64,000 bases of DNA, taken from contig CANFRC010000011.1 of assembly GCA_947449315.1 (NCBI GenBank), forward strand, positions 62,001 to 126,000. The letters run 5' to 3'. This DNA comes from Bacteroidota bacterium (lineage in GTDB: Bacteria; Bacteroidota; Bacteroidia; 2-12-FULL-35-15). Made by a program: the position numbers and the translations under genes. Of the stretch, positions 18,640 to 27,007 are shown in pieces (position 1 is the stretch's first letter; each line of letters starts with the position of its first letter). The notes beneath the pieces are model-generated. The model had not been told where the DNA came from. It did no database searches and saw only the letters and a program-made list of their open reading frames with translations.

Positions 18640-19044
18640 CTATTTGATCATTACACCCTTTTTGTTGATGTAAGGGATGAGCATGAGATTTTCTTCTTTA
18701 ATTGTTTCTGGTAAAAAAATATACTTTTTGTCGTACATCACTTTGTTGAGAAAAAAGCTAACCCAGTATTCATTGTTTAGACCGAAAAGCGTTTCAATGA
18801 TCGGCTCAAATTTCACAAAGGATGTTGGGGCAATGTCATCTAAAAAATGTCTTAATGTGGAGGTCTTTACATCTTCATCATCTCGTTTTCCGTAACCGCG
18901 GGAAGTAACCAACACCCCTTCAATTTTTTCTTTTTTAAAGTTGATCACATAAACATTCCATTCCGTTTCATTCAGATCATTCAGTTCTTTAACAACCGCA
19001 ACTCCAATATCCTCCACGGTTGGCGGGGCAATATCTTTTTTCAT
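18640..19044 (-). CDS. Conserved small protein of unknown function
   Basis: A 134-residue soluble protein without signal peptide or membrane helix. Features that look conserved are VAVVKELN, WNVYVINFKKE, VTSRGYGKRDDED, KTSTLRHFLDDI and a NEYWVSFFLN-DKKYIFLPETI segment. Short proteins of this pattern seem to be widespread in Bacteroidota, but I know of no established function. The gene sits 8 bases upstream of the exonuclease gene, which suggests joint expression and a possible nucleic-acid-related role. Confidence 0.75.
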   Translation of the reverse strand: MKKDIAPPTVEDIGVAVVKELNDLNETEWNVYVINFKKEKIEGVLVTSRGYGKRDDEDVKTSTLRHFLDDIAPTSFVKFEPIIETLFGLNNEYWVSFFLNKVMYDKKYIFLPETIKEENLMLIPYINKKGVMIK

Positions 19045-19111
19045 CTATGAATATACTTTTTTCTAATTCGTTTCTTCGCTTGCAAAGACAACACGGTCAA
19101 CTAATTTCTAA

Positions 19112-20305
19112 TTATTTATTTCCATACATTTCCAATGCTGCATCAAGGTATGCGTAAACATCCGAAGGGTGCTTTTCTCCTGGTTTTTGTTTTTCTCTTT
19201 TTTTTCCAAGTCTCACAACAACCATTTTTTGATCAGGAATGCAAAGGATGTATTGACCTAAAATTCCTCTTGCATAAAAAATAGCGTGTCCTTTGCCTGT
19301 TTGTTTGGCAGGTAAGTAATTTGGTATAAGCCACCAGGCATAACCATATTGATCAATTTTTTTCCCTTCAACGTCAACAAGGTCTGCACATTTTATAGAG
19401 TTTAAAACATATTCAGTAGATATAACCTGCGTACCATTCCACTTGCCACTATCTAAGTAAAGCTCTCCCAATCTGGCAAAGTCACGGGCATTAGAATTGA
19501 AGCAGCAGTATGCTTTTTCCATTCCGTCTTCATGGTCGAGGCTCCAAAACGCTTTGTTTTTTGCACCAATCGGCTTCCACAATTTTTCAGAAGCGTAATC
19601 ACTTATTTTTTTTCCAGTAGCTTTTTCTAAAATGAGTCCAAGCAATACAGAGTTTCCACTTAAGTATTTAAAAACTTTACCGGGTTCATCTTTCACCGCA
19701 TATTGGTCTGTCAACTTTTTCAGATCGGTGCCATAGTAAGCGGCAGCTGGATATGCAAAAGGGCTAACATAATTTTCGTCAAAGTTAATTCCTGATGACA
19801 TTGTCAATAATTCTTTGATCGTTAGTTTTGCGTTTTCACCTGTGTTATATTCTGGCAAAAAATCACCAACGGGCTGATCCACACTTTTAATTTTCCCTTC
19901 GTCGATTGCTGCGCCAATTAACATGCTGGTAAATGTTTTTGCCATAGAAAAGGAGTTGCTGTATGAATCTTCTCCATATCCGTCCCAATATTGTTCGTGT
20001 ATAATGGAATCATTTTTTATGATAACATATGCAACAGTTTGCATCGCATCAAATTCTTTTAAAGTTGTTTGCGCAATTTTTTTTGAGTTGTAAAATTTTG
20101 AATTGCGCCAATTCTGTTCATTGCCCGCAGCAACTTCTCTGTTGCTAAAAATTTTATATTCATCAATACTTGGACCCGATCGCCCTTTTAAATAGGTGTT
20201 CGCAACGCCTTTATACAAGTATGTTTTTCCAGAAAAAATAATTCCTAGATTAATAATTCCCAAAATGATCAAAAGCCACTTACCGATTTTTTTAAAAATT
20301 TTCAT
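19112..20305 (-). CDS. Serine hydrolase, class C beta-lactamase/esterase fold
   Basis: A 397-residue membrane-anchored or secreted protein (hydrophobic segment about 9-26) of the beta-lactamase-related serine hydrolase family. The catalytic SxxK is S120-M-A-K123 in SNSFSMAKTFTS, and the second motif is in VFKYLSGNSVLLG, where Tyr acts with the Ser/Lys pair. The C-terminal KGHAIFYARGILGQYI segment is the usual position of the third motif (H/KxG). Substrates of the family vary (peptidoglycan peptides, esters, amides), so true beta-lactamase activity should not be assumed. A promoter-like box with a flanking inverted repeat lies at 20318-20355. Confidence 0.85.
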   Translation of the reverse strand: MKIFKKIGKWLLIILGIINLGIIFSGKTYLYKGVANTYLKGRSGPSIDEYKIFSNREVAAGNEQNWRNSKFYNSKKIAQTTLKEFDAMQTVAYVIIKNDSIIHEQYWDGYGEDSYSNSFSMAKTFTSMLIGAAIDEGKIKSVDQPVGDFLPEYNTGENAKLTIKELLTMSSGINFDENYVSPFAYPAAAYYGTDLKKLTDQYAVKDEPGKVFKYLSGNSVLLGLILEKATGKKISDYASEKLWKPIGAKNKAFWSLDHEDGMEKAYCCFNSNARDFARLGELYLDSGKWNGTQVISTEYVLNSIKCADLVDVEGKKIDQYGYAWWLIPNYLPAKQTGKGHAIFYARGILGQYILCIPDQKMVVVRLGKKREKQKPGEKHPSDVYAYLDAALEMYGNK

Positions 20306-20317
20306 GAGGTTTAATTA

Positions 20318-20355
20318 ACTTAGAATGTACACATCAAAATTACACCATTCTAAGT
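20318..20355 (-). promoter_or_regulatory. Promoter box inside a 10-bp inverted repeat upstream of the serine hydrolase
   Basis: ACTTAGAATG at 20318-20327 and CATTCTAAGT at 20346-20355 are perfect reverse complements separated by 18 bases. In the middle, 20335-20342 reads TAATTTTG on the minus strand, a full match to the Bacteroidota -7 box TAnnTTTG. The repeat ends 13 bases before the hydrolase start. The layout looks like an operator around a promoter; the regulator is unknown. It could also be a plain RNA hairpin. Confidence 0.45.
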
Positions 20356-20515
20356 AATATTAAACACGCAACAGGAGATATAATTGTGTGTACACAAATT
20401 TAAATAATGGATTTGACTAAGGTTGGCGACACGTTGTGATGGCAACAAGTTTTTAAATAGAGCGCCTAAATCTGATAAATTAACAGCGGCAAGAAAAAAT
20501 GTTAGAAATAAACGA

Positions 20516-21592
20516 TCAAAATTTTGATTTAGAAGTACGGCGTTTTTCGAATGCACTTGGCGCTATAAAGCGTAAAGAAACTTCAAACCCTCCGCGAGCC
20601 TTACTAACAGTTTTTAAATTTGAAACGTTAATATCATAACTTACCCCGATGGCGTAATTTGCATATTCAAATTTTACAACTGCTATAAAAGCATCCTGGA
20701 TACGATAATAGCCACCAAGCGATAAGGCCATTGGTTTTTTGTTGCCCGTATATTTTGATGCTTCTTGCAAAATATATTGCAATGCCAATCCGGGAGTGAT
20801 TTCTTTTGTTGGCCCCTGGATAAGAATCATATACGATGGCTTTAAAACAACATTGGTATTTTTTATCCCTATCGAGGCATCACCATGAAGCGCAATTTTC
20901 ATGAATAATTTTTGTGATTTATCACCATAATAGCTATATGCCGGTTGGTGAGGATGAAATACAGAAGCTCCAATAGTCACTGTTCTGGAATCATTGGCTG
21001 AAATATACATTTCGCTATTCGAAAAACTGTACTCAACTCCAGCTCCAAGGTCAGCAAAGGAGCAGCTGCTGGCAGTGCTTGTTTCGCCCGTTGGAAGGCC
21101 GTAATCATAAGCAAGTCCATTGTATTGATTTCCCCATTGTAATTCTGACAAGTTGATACTGCGTTGTGCATAACCAGCCATTAATCCTCCGGAAAGCAAA
21201 CTTTTATTAGTTAGTTTAATAATACCAGACAAATGAAAATTTGCTTGGGTTGATGCCATTTTAGCATCACCGGCTTTATCAGAGAAAAAATCAATTCCAA
21301 TTCCAAGATGATTTTTTTTAGATTTTAACAGTCTCATGTCTCCTGAAAAAGCAAATGTTTTATAAGGAGACGCCACAGACTGCCATTGATTTTTGTAATT
21401 TACAATAGCTCTGATGTCATGCTGTACCCCTGCATCAGCCGGGTTTAGCTGTAAGGAAGTTTCATCGAATTGCGAAAAGTGGATATCCTGTGCAAAAGAA
21501 GCAGCAGTTGTTAGCAAACCCATAAGTAATAAGAAGCTCAACGCCTTTCGGAATGGTACAATACAAATTATTTTCTTTATTTTCATTTTCAA
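20516..21592 (-). CDS. PorP/SprF family type IX secretion outer-membrane protein
   Basis: A 358-residue beta-barrel protein with a signal peptide (about 1-35, ending SFAQD). It has the PorP/SprF hallmark at the mature N-terminus, IHFSQFDETSLQLNPADAG, then NYKNQW and a repeated amphipathic strand pattern. Proteins of this family attach or move a specific gliding-type cargo through the type IX secretion system. The gene starts 14 bases after the stop of the 1535-residue adhesin, the usual SprB-SprF pairing, so it is probably the dedicated partner of that protein. Start could also be the Met codon two residues further in. Confidence 0.9.
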   Translation of the reverse strand: MKMKIKKIICIVPFRKALSFLLLMGLLTTAASFAQDIHFSQFDETSLQLNPADAGVQHDIRAIVNYKNQWQSVASPYKTFAFSGDMRLLKSKKNHLGIGIDFFSDKAGDAKMASTQANFHLSGIIKLTNKSLLSGGLMAGYAQRSINLSELQWGNQYNGLAYDYGLPTGETSTASSCSFADLGAGVEYSFSNSEMYISANDSRTVTIGASVFHPHQPAYSYYGDKSQKLFMKIALHGDASIGIKNTNVVLKPSYMILIQGPTKEITPGLALQYILQEASKYTGNKKPMALSLGGYYRIQDAFIAVVKFEYANYAIGVSYDINVSNLKTVSKARGGFEVSLRFIAPSAFEKRRTSKSKF

Positions 21593-21606
21593 TGTTGGGA
21601 TTAATA

Positions 21607-24600
21607 TTATTTAACGAGTGTTATGTTGCCGTGTTTCTTTACCAGTTCACCCTTAACAGTAGCACTTAAGTAATATACAAATACAGCAGGATCCAATTTT
21701 TTCCCGTTTATTGCACCATCCCAACCATTAGAAGGGCTGTCTGTTTCAAAAACTTTTTCTCCCCATCGGTCATAGATTGCAAACTCAAGTGCTGTGACAC
21801 AGTTACCATAAACAAATAAAATGTCGTTTTCATTATCACCGTTAGGAGAAAAAACGTTAGGCACAAACAATTCACCACATTCAACTTCAACAAAAACTGT
21901 AACGGTATCACTTGCAGAGCATCCACCTTGTGTGACTGTTAATGTATATGTAGTCGTTACTGATGGAGTTGCAATAGTTGAAGAACAACTCGTACAACTT
22001 AATGAGCCTGGAGGAGCCCAGCTATATGTTGCCCCAGCTCCTGCAACACCGCTAAGAACTGTGCTTCCACCAGAGGAGATTGAAACATCCGCACCTGCGT
22101 CAACAGCTGGTCCTCCAACAGAACCAACGAATCCTGTAGACGACAGAATACAACCTAACGAGTCTGTGATAGTAACAGTATATGTTCCTGTAGACAAGTT
22201 TGTTGCAGTTGTTGTTCCATCACCAGTTGGAGCACCCGGACTCCAGTCGTAGGTATAAGCTCCTGTACCTCCACCAGCCGTTACTGTTGCAGAGCCGTTC
22301 GAGCTTCCACAATTGGCAGCCGTTGTAGTAACTCCAGCTGTAATTGCAGTTGGTTGTGAAATAGTAACAGAAGTTGTTCCTGAACAGCCAAGGCTATCTG
22401 TAACAGTCACTATATATGTTCCTGCTGTTAATCCTGCGGCTGTAGAAGCGGATCCTGCTCCACCTGTCCATGAATAAGTTAAACTACCTACTCCTCCTGT
22501 TGCAGTTACTGCTGCACTTCCAGTACTTGCTGCATTACAATTTACATTTGTTTGTGATGCGATACTAACCGTTGGACCACCGGTATTTGTTATTGTAACT
22601 GTTGAAGAGGAGGAAGGGCAAGGTGCATTTGAAATAGTCCACATAAATACATTTGCACCGGCTCCTAATCCGGTCACTCCGGAAGTTGCAGAGCTTGGAG
22701 TTGTTATTGTTCCAGCGCCACTGACCAAGGTCCATATTCCTGTTCCTGTTGTTGGAATATTTCCTGCCAATGTTGTAAATGTATTACACAAACTTTGATT
22801 TGGACCTGCGGTAGCAACGCTAGGGGCTGCTACGCCTGTTATAGTTACAGTGGATGTTGATGGAGGGCAAGGAGCACTACTGATTGTCCACATAAACACA
22901 TTTGCTCCAACACCTAATCCTGTTATTCCTGATGTGGGAGATGATGGCGTAGTAATCGTTCCAGCACCACTTACTAATGTCCATACACCGGTTCCAACAG
23001 TCGGAGTATTGCCTGCGAGAGTTGCTGATGTGCCACACACTATTTGAGCTGTTCCTGCAACTGAAGTTGTTGGTCCACCAGTATTTGTGATTGTAACTGT
23101 GCTTGTAGAAGGAGCACAAGGGGCATTGTCAATGGTCCACATAAACACGTTTGCTCCTGCTCCTAATCCTGTTACCGTAGATGATGCAGAAGAAGGAGTT
23201 GTAACGGTTCCAGCACCACTTACCAGTGTCCAAGTTCCTGTACCAGAAGTGGCTGTATTTCCTGCTAAAGTTGCTGAGGTGCTGCAAACCGTTTGGTTAG
23301 GCCCCGCAGCAGCAACGGTAGGCGCAGCAACGCCTGTTATGGTAACTGTGCTAGTTGATGCAGGACAAGGCGCATTGCTGATGGTCCATTGGAAAACATT
23401 CGCACCAACTCCAAGTCCTGTTAACCCGGAAGTTGGCGATGTTGGTGTTGTGATGGTTCCTGCGCCACTGACCAAGGTCCATAAGCCTGTTCCTATAGTT
23501 GCAGTGTTCCCGCTTAAAGTTGCAGTAGTTCCGCATACGGTTTGATTTACTCCTGCAGAAGCTGTTGTTGTTGGTCCAGCAGGCTGAGTGATTGTAATGG
23601 TTGCTGTTCCTGGACAACCATTGTTGTCTAAAATATTCAGTGTATATGTTCCTGCGGCAAGACCAGTGAAACTTTGTGTTCCAGCCACATTTGTAAAGGT
23701 GGCAACTGTAGTAGCGCCATTTGTTAAGGAGTAGTCCCATGGACTTGCTCCACCACTGGTTGACACATCAAAACTTCCTGTTGATGCTCCGAAGCAGGAG
23801 ACATTCACTTGTGATGAAACGCTTGCTGTTAAAGGAGGGCAGCTAGAGCAAATAGGTAATGCGGTGTATGCAGCAGAATTAGCAAGCGTGATCACATTTC
23901 CGTTTGAATCCGTCACGTGAATCGGATAAGTTCCCGGAAGTGTTGCGGTTGTTGATGTTGAAAAGGTGGTCCAGGTTGTGACAGGTGTTCCTGCAACAGT
24001 AAAGATTCCGCAATAAGAACCGAAACCGGAATTACAAGGTGTTGTTGTTGTGGAGTATTGCCATGTGTATGGACCTGTTCCGCCTGAAACTGTAGCAGAA
24101 AGGCCCGCGCTCTGACAAAGCGCCAAAGTTGCACAAACGTTAACGGTAATATTAACTATATCGGAACCACAAGCAAGCGTGTAAGTTATCGGAAAGGTTC
24201 CTGGTCCGGAGACAGCAGGATCAAATACTCCTGTAGTAGCGTTTACGCCAACACCGCTCCATGTTCCACCTGCCGTAGCTCCTTGCAAAGTAATTGGAGC
24301 CGCGGAGTTACAAATAGTAGTTGGAGCACAAATTGTTGCATCACAACATGTAAGTGCAATAGGTGCACATGCTCCTGCAGTGATCTGTTGTATATATCCT
24401 GTGCGGATAGCTGTACCAGAGTTTCCTGTAGTTCCGCAAGCAATAATATCTCCTGAAGGAGTTACATGCACATCGTATACATTAAATGATACAGGATAGG
24501 TAGCAAGCACTACTAAATTGGCATCATATTTAACAACAGCGCCTTGTGAACCTACATAAACATTTCCGCAATCATCAATGTCAATACCGCTGTTTTTTAC

Positions 24601-26214
24601 TTGGCCCCCTGTAAAACTGCCACCAGCAATAGCTGCAGACGTTATTACATTCGCTGTGACTAACGAACGTTTGTCTACAGCGCTTCCTTTGTGGGTGTAT
24701 ACAAAGTTTGTGTTTGCTTTGATCGCGCAAATTCCGGTATTATCATATCTCCAGTTTTCACATTTATATCCAAAGCCGTATCCGTTAGTTTTGTGGTAAG
24801 CGACAGAGGAGCTTCCTGTCGGACAAAAAGAAAAATTCTGATCAATAAATCCAATAGAGTCGTGTGTTAAATAATAAAATTTACCATTGCCACAGGAGGT
24901 GATTGATCGCACTTCCTGTGTTGGAAAGAGCGCCCCTCCGGTAACTTGAACGCTGGCAGTTATACTTCCTGTTGACGTATTTACATTATATATATATGGA
25001 AGAGGTGGTAAAAACCCGCCTGTTCCGGCGATAACCAATTCGGTCTGATCACAGTTGAATGCAATGTTCCAGAATTCAGTACTCGCAAAAATTCCTCCCG
25101 GACTAGTGTTGCTCCATACCAGGGTTCCTGCCGTATTTACTTTTAATATTTGAGCACTCGACCCTTGGGTAACATATGAATTCCCTGCGTTATCTGTTGC
25201 AAAAGTCCCCAGCCAATTGGTAGTATCATAAGGCGTGTTATAGGTCCACTGTAACACACCTGTTGAATTGTATTTCAATAGCTGCAAAGGAGTAACACCA
25301 CCTATAATGTATACATTTCCTGCGGCATCTTTTTCACACTCCCAAACACAATCCCAATTGGTAGCAAATGCGGGGGTTACAGTCCAAGGATCAATGATAA
25401 CCGTCTTCGTGTTATCGAAAGGAGCTAATTGAAACGAAACACTATTTCCTGTTTTTACAAATTGTGATTCAATGATTGCAGAAGTATTATTTTCATAAAA
25501 TGTTATAGGAGCATGGTCAATGAACTTTCCAAATTTTGTTTTTATATTCAGATCGTTGTTATTGAAAGATAATTTTTCCGAATCATTATATTTCATTTTT
25601 ATTTGAGAAGGGTCAGCTCCCGGATGAAGAATGATTGAATATTTTATTCCTGTTGTCGGATGAAAAACGTATTCCACATCAATGTTAGGATAAAGATTTT
25701 TGTAGGTGATCTTTTGATATCCCGGAATAAAGTTTTCGTTTGTCTCTTTTCCATTGTTTTTGTAGGTATAACTGAAATAACTTTCAAACTTGTCGGTAGC
25801 AATTATTTGCACATCTGGATTTGAATTTTCCCATTCAAAAGCAACCTGATCTGTTGAATATTCCAGTCGATGTTCATCGGCTTCCCTTTTTTTATATTCT
25901 TCTAGAGAGGTGATTTTTTTCTTGCTTTCTTTCTCCTTTTCTTTCGTGCTTTCTTCCTCTTTTTTCCAAGTTTTTAAGAAACTATAGGTAAGCCCCTTTT
26001 TTGTAAAGTAAGCTCTTGTGCCTCCATTGTCGTAGGCGAAAAACACTTTTTCAGTGGAGTTTGGAACATGAAATTGCCCTTGATTTTCAATAAAACATTT
26101 TGGATGACTATATTTTATTCCCCAGGATTTTGAATTGCTTCCTGCGTTAACAGAAAATGATATTGAAAATAAGAACGCGATTACAAGAACTGACAGAGGG
26201 GCTATTCGCTTCAT
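21607..26214 (-). CDS. Giant T9SS type B cargo adhesin with SprB-like and PKD-like repeats
   Basis: A 1535-residue secreted protein with a signal peptide (about 1-24). Residues about 35-280 form an N-terminal beta domain starting with FIENQGQFHV. Residues about 280-610 contain propeller-like strands (AGNVYIIGG, CGNVYVGSQG). Residues 797-878, 1214-1288 and 1292-1360 are SprB-like repeats ending GTYTxxxxDxxGC. Residues about 881-1214 are four near-identical tandem repeats of about 82 residues with WTLVSGAGT. Residues 1446-1535 are a gliding-motility C-terminal domain (FVPNVFSPNGDNEND, YDRWGEKVFE), the type B sorting signal for the type IX system. It is likely a surface adhesin; the porin gene downstream supports this. 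Confidence 0.92.
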   Translation of the reverse strand: MKRIAPLSVLVIAFLFSISFSVNAGSNSKSWGIKYSHPKCFIENQGQFHVPNSTEKVFFAYDNGGTRAYFTKKGLTYSFLKTWKKEEESTKEKEKESKKKITSLEEYKKREADEHRLEYSTDQVAFEWENSNPDVQIIATDKFESYFSYTYKNNGKETNENFIPGYQKITYKNLYPNIDVEYVFHPTTGIKYSIILHPGADPSQIKMKYNDSEKLSFNNNDLNIKTKFGKFIDHAPITFYENNTSAIIESQFVKTGNSVSFQLAPFDNTKTVIIDPWTVTPAFATNWDCVWECEKDAAGNVYIIGGVTPLQLLKYNSTGVLQWTYNTPYDTTNWLGTFATDNAGNSYVTQGSSAQILKVNTAGTLVWSNTSPGGIFASTEFWNIAFNCDQTELVIAGTGGFLPPLPYIYNVNTSTGSITASVQVTGGALFPTQEVRSITSCGNGKFYYLTHDSIGFIDQNFSFCPTGSSSVAYHKTNGYGFGYKCENWRYDNTGICAIKANTNFVYTHKGSAVDKRSLVTANVITSAAIAGGSFTGGQVKNSGIDIDDCGNVYVGSQGAVVKYDANLVVLATYPVSFNVYDVHVTPSGDIIACGTTGNSGTAIRTGYIQQITAGACAPIALTCCDATICAPTTICNSAAPITLQGATAGGTWSGVGVNATTGVFDPAVSGPGTFPITYTLACGSDIVNITVNVCATLALCQSAGLSATVSGGTGPYTWQYSTTTTPCNSGFGSYCGIFTVAGTPVTTWTTFSTSTTATLPGTYPIHVTDSNGNVITLANSAAYTALPICSSCPPLTASVSSQVNVSCFGASTGSFDVSTSGGASPWDYSLTNGATTVATFTNVAGTQSFTGLAAGTYTLNILDNNGCPGTATITITQPAGPTTTASAGVNQTVCGTTATLSGNTATIGTGLWTLVSGAGTITTPTSPTSGLTGLGVGANVFQWTISNAPCPASTSTVTITGVAAPTVAAAGPNQTVCSTSATLAGNTATSGTGTWTLVSGAGTVTTPSSASSTVTGLGAGANVFMWTIDNAPCAPSTSTVTITNTGGPTTSVAGTAQIVCGTSATLAGNTPTVGTGVWTLVSGAGTITTPSSPTSGITGLGVGANVFMWTISSAPCPPSTSTVTITGVAAPSVATAGPNQSLCNTFTTLAGNIPTTGTGIWTLVSGAGTITTPSSATSGVTGLGAGANVFMWTISNAPCPSSSSTVTITNTGGPTVSIASQTNVNCNAASTGSAAVTATGGVGSLTYSWTGGAGSASTAAGLTAGTYIVTVTDSLGCSGTTSVTISQPTAITAGVTTTAANCGSSNGSATVTAGGGTGAYTYDWSPGAPTGDGTTTATNLSTGTYTVTITDSLGCILSSTGFVGSVGGPAVDAGADVSISSGGSTVLSGVAGAGATYSWAPPGSLSCTSCSSTIATPSVTTTYTLTVTQGGCSASDTVTVFVEVECGELFVPNVFSPNGDNENDILFVYGNCVTALEFAIYDRWGEKVFETDSPSNGWDGAINGKKLDPAVFVYYLSATVKGELVKKHGNITLVK
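22573..23574 (-). repeat. Four tandem ~250-bp coding repeats in the adhesin gene
   Basis: Residues about 881-1214 consist of four units beginning near residues 882, 966, 1050 and 1132. Each contains a Gly-Pro-Asn-Gln-like start, a single Cys, SATLAGN, WTLVSGAGT, TGLGxGANVF and APC-STSTVTIT. Unit lengths are 84, 84 and 82 residues, so every change is in frame. Such similarity over about 1 kb is a substrate for recombination and copy-number change. Confidence 0.85.
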
Positions 26215-26390
26215 GATTGTTTTTTTATTTAGAGTAAGGAACTTGAATGGACTAATGTAATAAAAAAAGCACTATTTGAAACATGTGGGCAGCCTCTTTT
26301 AAATCGATTAATAGGAACTAGCAAGTCTGTATAACCGAACGGCACGTAACCAATGAAAGATTGACAGGATGAATAATTTGAATTGATTCA
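26215..26390. other. Non-coding stretch between adhesin start and tRNA terminator
   Basis: This is the left part of the largest gene-free gap, 26215-26615. I found no open frame with coding character, no clear TAnnTTTG box for the adhesin gene and no stable hairpin here. It should contain the promoter of the adhesin-porin operon. The rest of the gap holds the tRNA-Cys gene, its terminator and its promoter. Confidence 0.5.
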
Positions 26391-26430
26391 AAAAAAGACC
26401 CGCCTTCTTTGCAGCACAAAGAAGGCGGGT
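26391..26430 (-). terminator. Rho-independent terminator of tRNA-Cys
   Basis: ACCCGCCTTCTTTG at 26398-26411 and its exact complement at 26417-26430 form a 14-bp stem with a 5-base loop. On the minus strand the stem is followed by TCTTTTTT, the usual U tract. It begins 3 bases after the tRNA 3' end, so it terminates the tRNA transcript and also insulates the downstream adhesin gene. Confidence 0.88.
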
Positions 26431-26432
26431 TG

Positions 26433-26503
26433 AGGTCCCGTGCGGATTTGAACCGCAGTAGGAGCTTTTGCAGAGCTCAGCCTAACCGCTCGGCCACAGG
26501 ACC
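26433..26503 (-). tRNA. tRNA-Cys (GCA)
   Basis: Read on the minus strand, this 71-base sequence folds into a cloverleaf. The acceptor GGTCCTG pairs with CGGGACC (one G-U). The D-loop contains AGCGGTTAGG. The anticodon stem GAGCT/AGCTC encloses CTGCAAA with anticodon GCA. The T arm contains GGTTCAAATCC. The discriminator base is U, the identity base for cysteine tRNA. No CCA is encoded, so it must be added by the nucleotidyltransferase. It is a single-gene transcription unit. Confidence 0.95.
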
Positions 26504-26522
26504 TTTTGATTGTAATAGGCGA

Positions 26523-26551
26523 CAAAAATACGAAAATTCAGTAAACAACAA
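26523..26551 (-). promoter_or_regulatory. Promoter of tRNA-Cys
   Basis: The minus strand reads TATTTTTG at 26523-26530, a full match to TAnnTTTG, and TTG at 26549-26551 is 18 bases further upstream (another TTG is at 26546-26548). Transcription would begin roughly 7 bases after the box, leaving a short 5' leader before the tRNA at 26503. The position and both elements fit the Bacteroidota sigma-A promoter. Confidence 0.6.
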
Positions 26552-26615
26552 TTATTTTTTGTGGATATAATTGTATTCAACCAACCAGCGGGTACTTTTT
26601 ATTTTGCTGTGAAAT

Positions 26616-26966
26616 TTACTCAGAAATTACGATGGCCACTTTGTCCACATTTCCATTCATGGGTGGATTTATTTTTGTAACGGTTACTTCCACTTTAATT
26701 AACCCTTTCAATTCTTTTTTTAGCTCATTTACGATTCGTTGTCCTACTTGTTCGATCAGTTTTGAGCGAATAGCCATTTGTGTTTTCACAATATTGTAAA
26801 CTACAACATAGTCTATTGTTTTGTCTAAGTCATCCGTTAATGCAGCGGCCGTAAAATCGGTGTCCATAGCGACATCAACAATATAATTACAACCAACTTT
26901 AGCTTCTTCATCCAAACAGCCGTGAAAAGCATAAATATTAATTCCCTGAACAAGTATTTTGTGCAT
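26616..26966 (-). CDS. folB: Dihydroneopterin aldolase
   Basis: A 116-residue protein of the FolB family, which cleaves 7,8-dihydroneopterin to 6-hydroxymethyl-dihydropterin and glycolaldehyde in folate synthesis. The N-terminus (ILVQGINIYAFHGCLDEEAKVGCNYIVDV) has the typical FHG and E motifs, and the C-terminal VEVTVTKINPPMNG segment carries the K-x-x-P-P ending. The length is normal. It lies 41 bases downstream of gltX on the same strand and may be co-transcribed with it. Confidence 0.92.
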   Translation of the reverse strand: MHKILVQGINIYAFHGCLDEEAKVGCNYIVDVAMDTDFTAAALTDDLDKTIDYVVVYNIVKTQMAIRSKLIEQVGQRIVNELKKELKGLIKVEVTVTKINPPMNGNVDKVAIVISE

Positions 26967-27007
26967 CCTAAAAAGTATTTGGTATCCAACAGTGATTTTT
27001 TAATGAA

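Noticed and set aside
19112-20305. Calling the serine hydrolase a true AmpC beta-lactamase
   Set aside because: Only the fold-level motifs (SxxK and the Tyr region) are present; the family includes many esterases and peptidases, and no AmpC-specific features or AmpR gene are seen.
23087-23545. 152-codon plus-strand frame inside the adhesin repeats, with others at 22850 and 21821
   Set aside because: They are antisense shadows of the repetitive minus-strand gene, have Val/Pro-rich low-complexity translations and no start signals.
22573-23574. Regularly spaced repeats resembling an array
   Set aside because: The units are about 250 bp, in frame and protein-coding; they are not CRISPR repeats, which are short with unique spacers.
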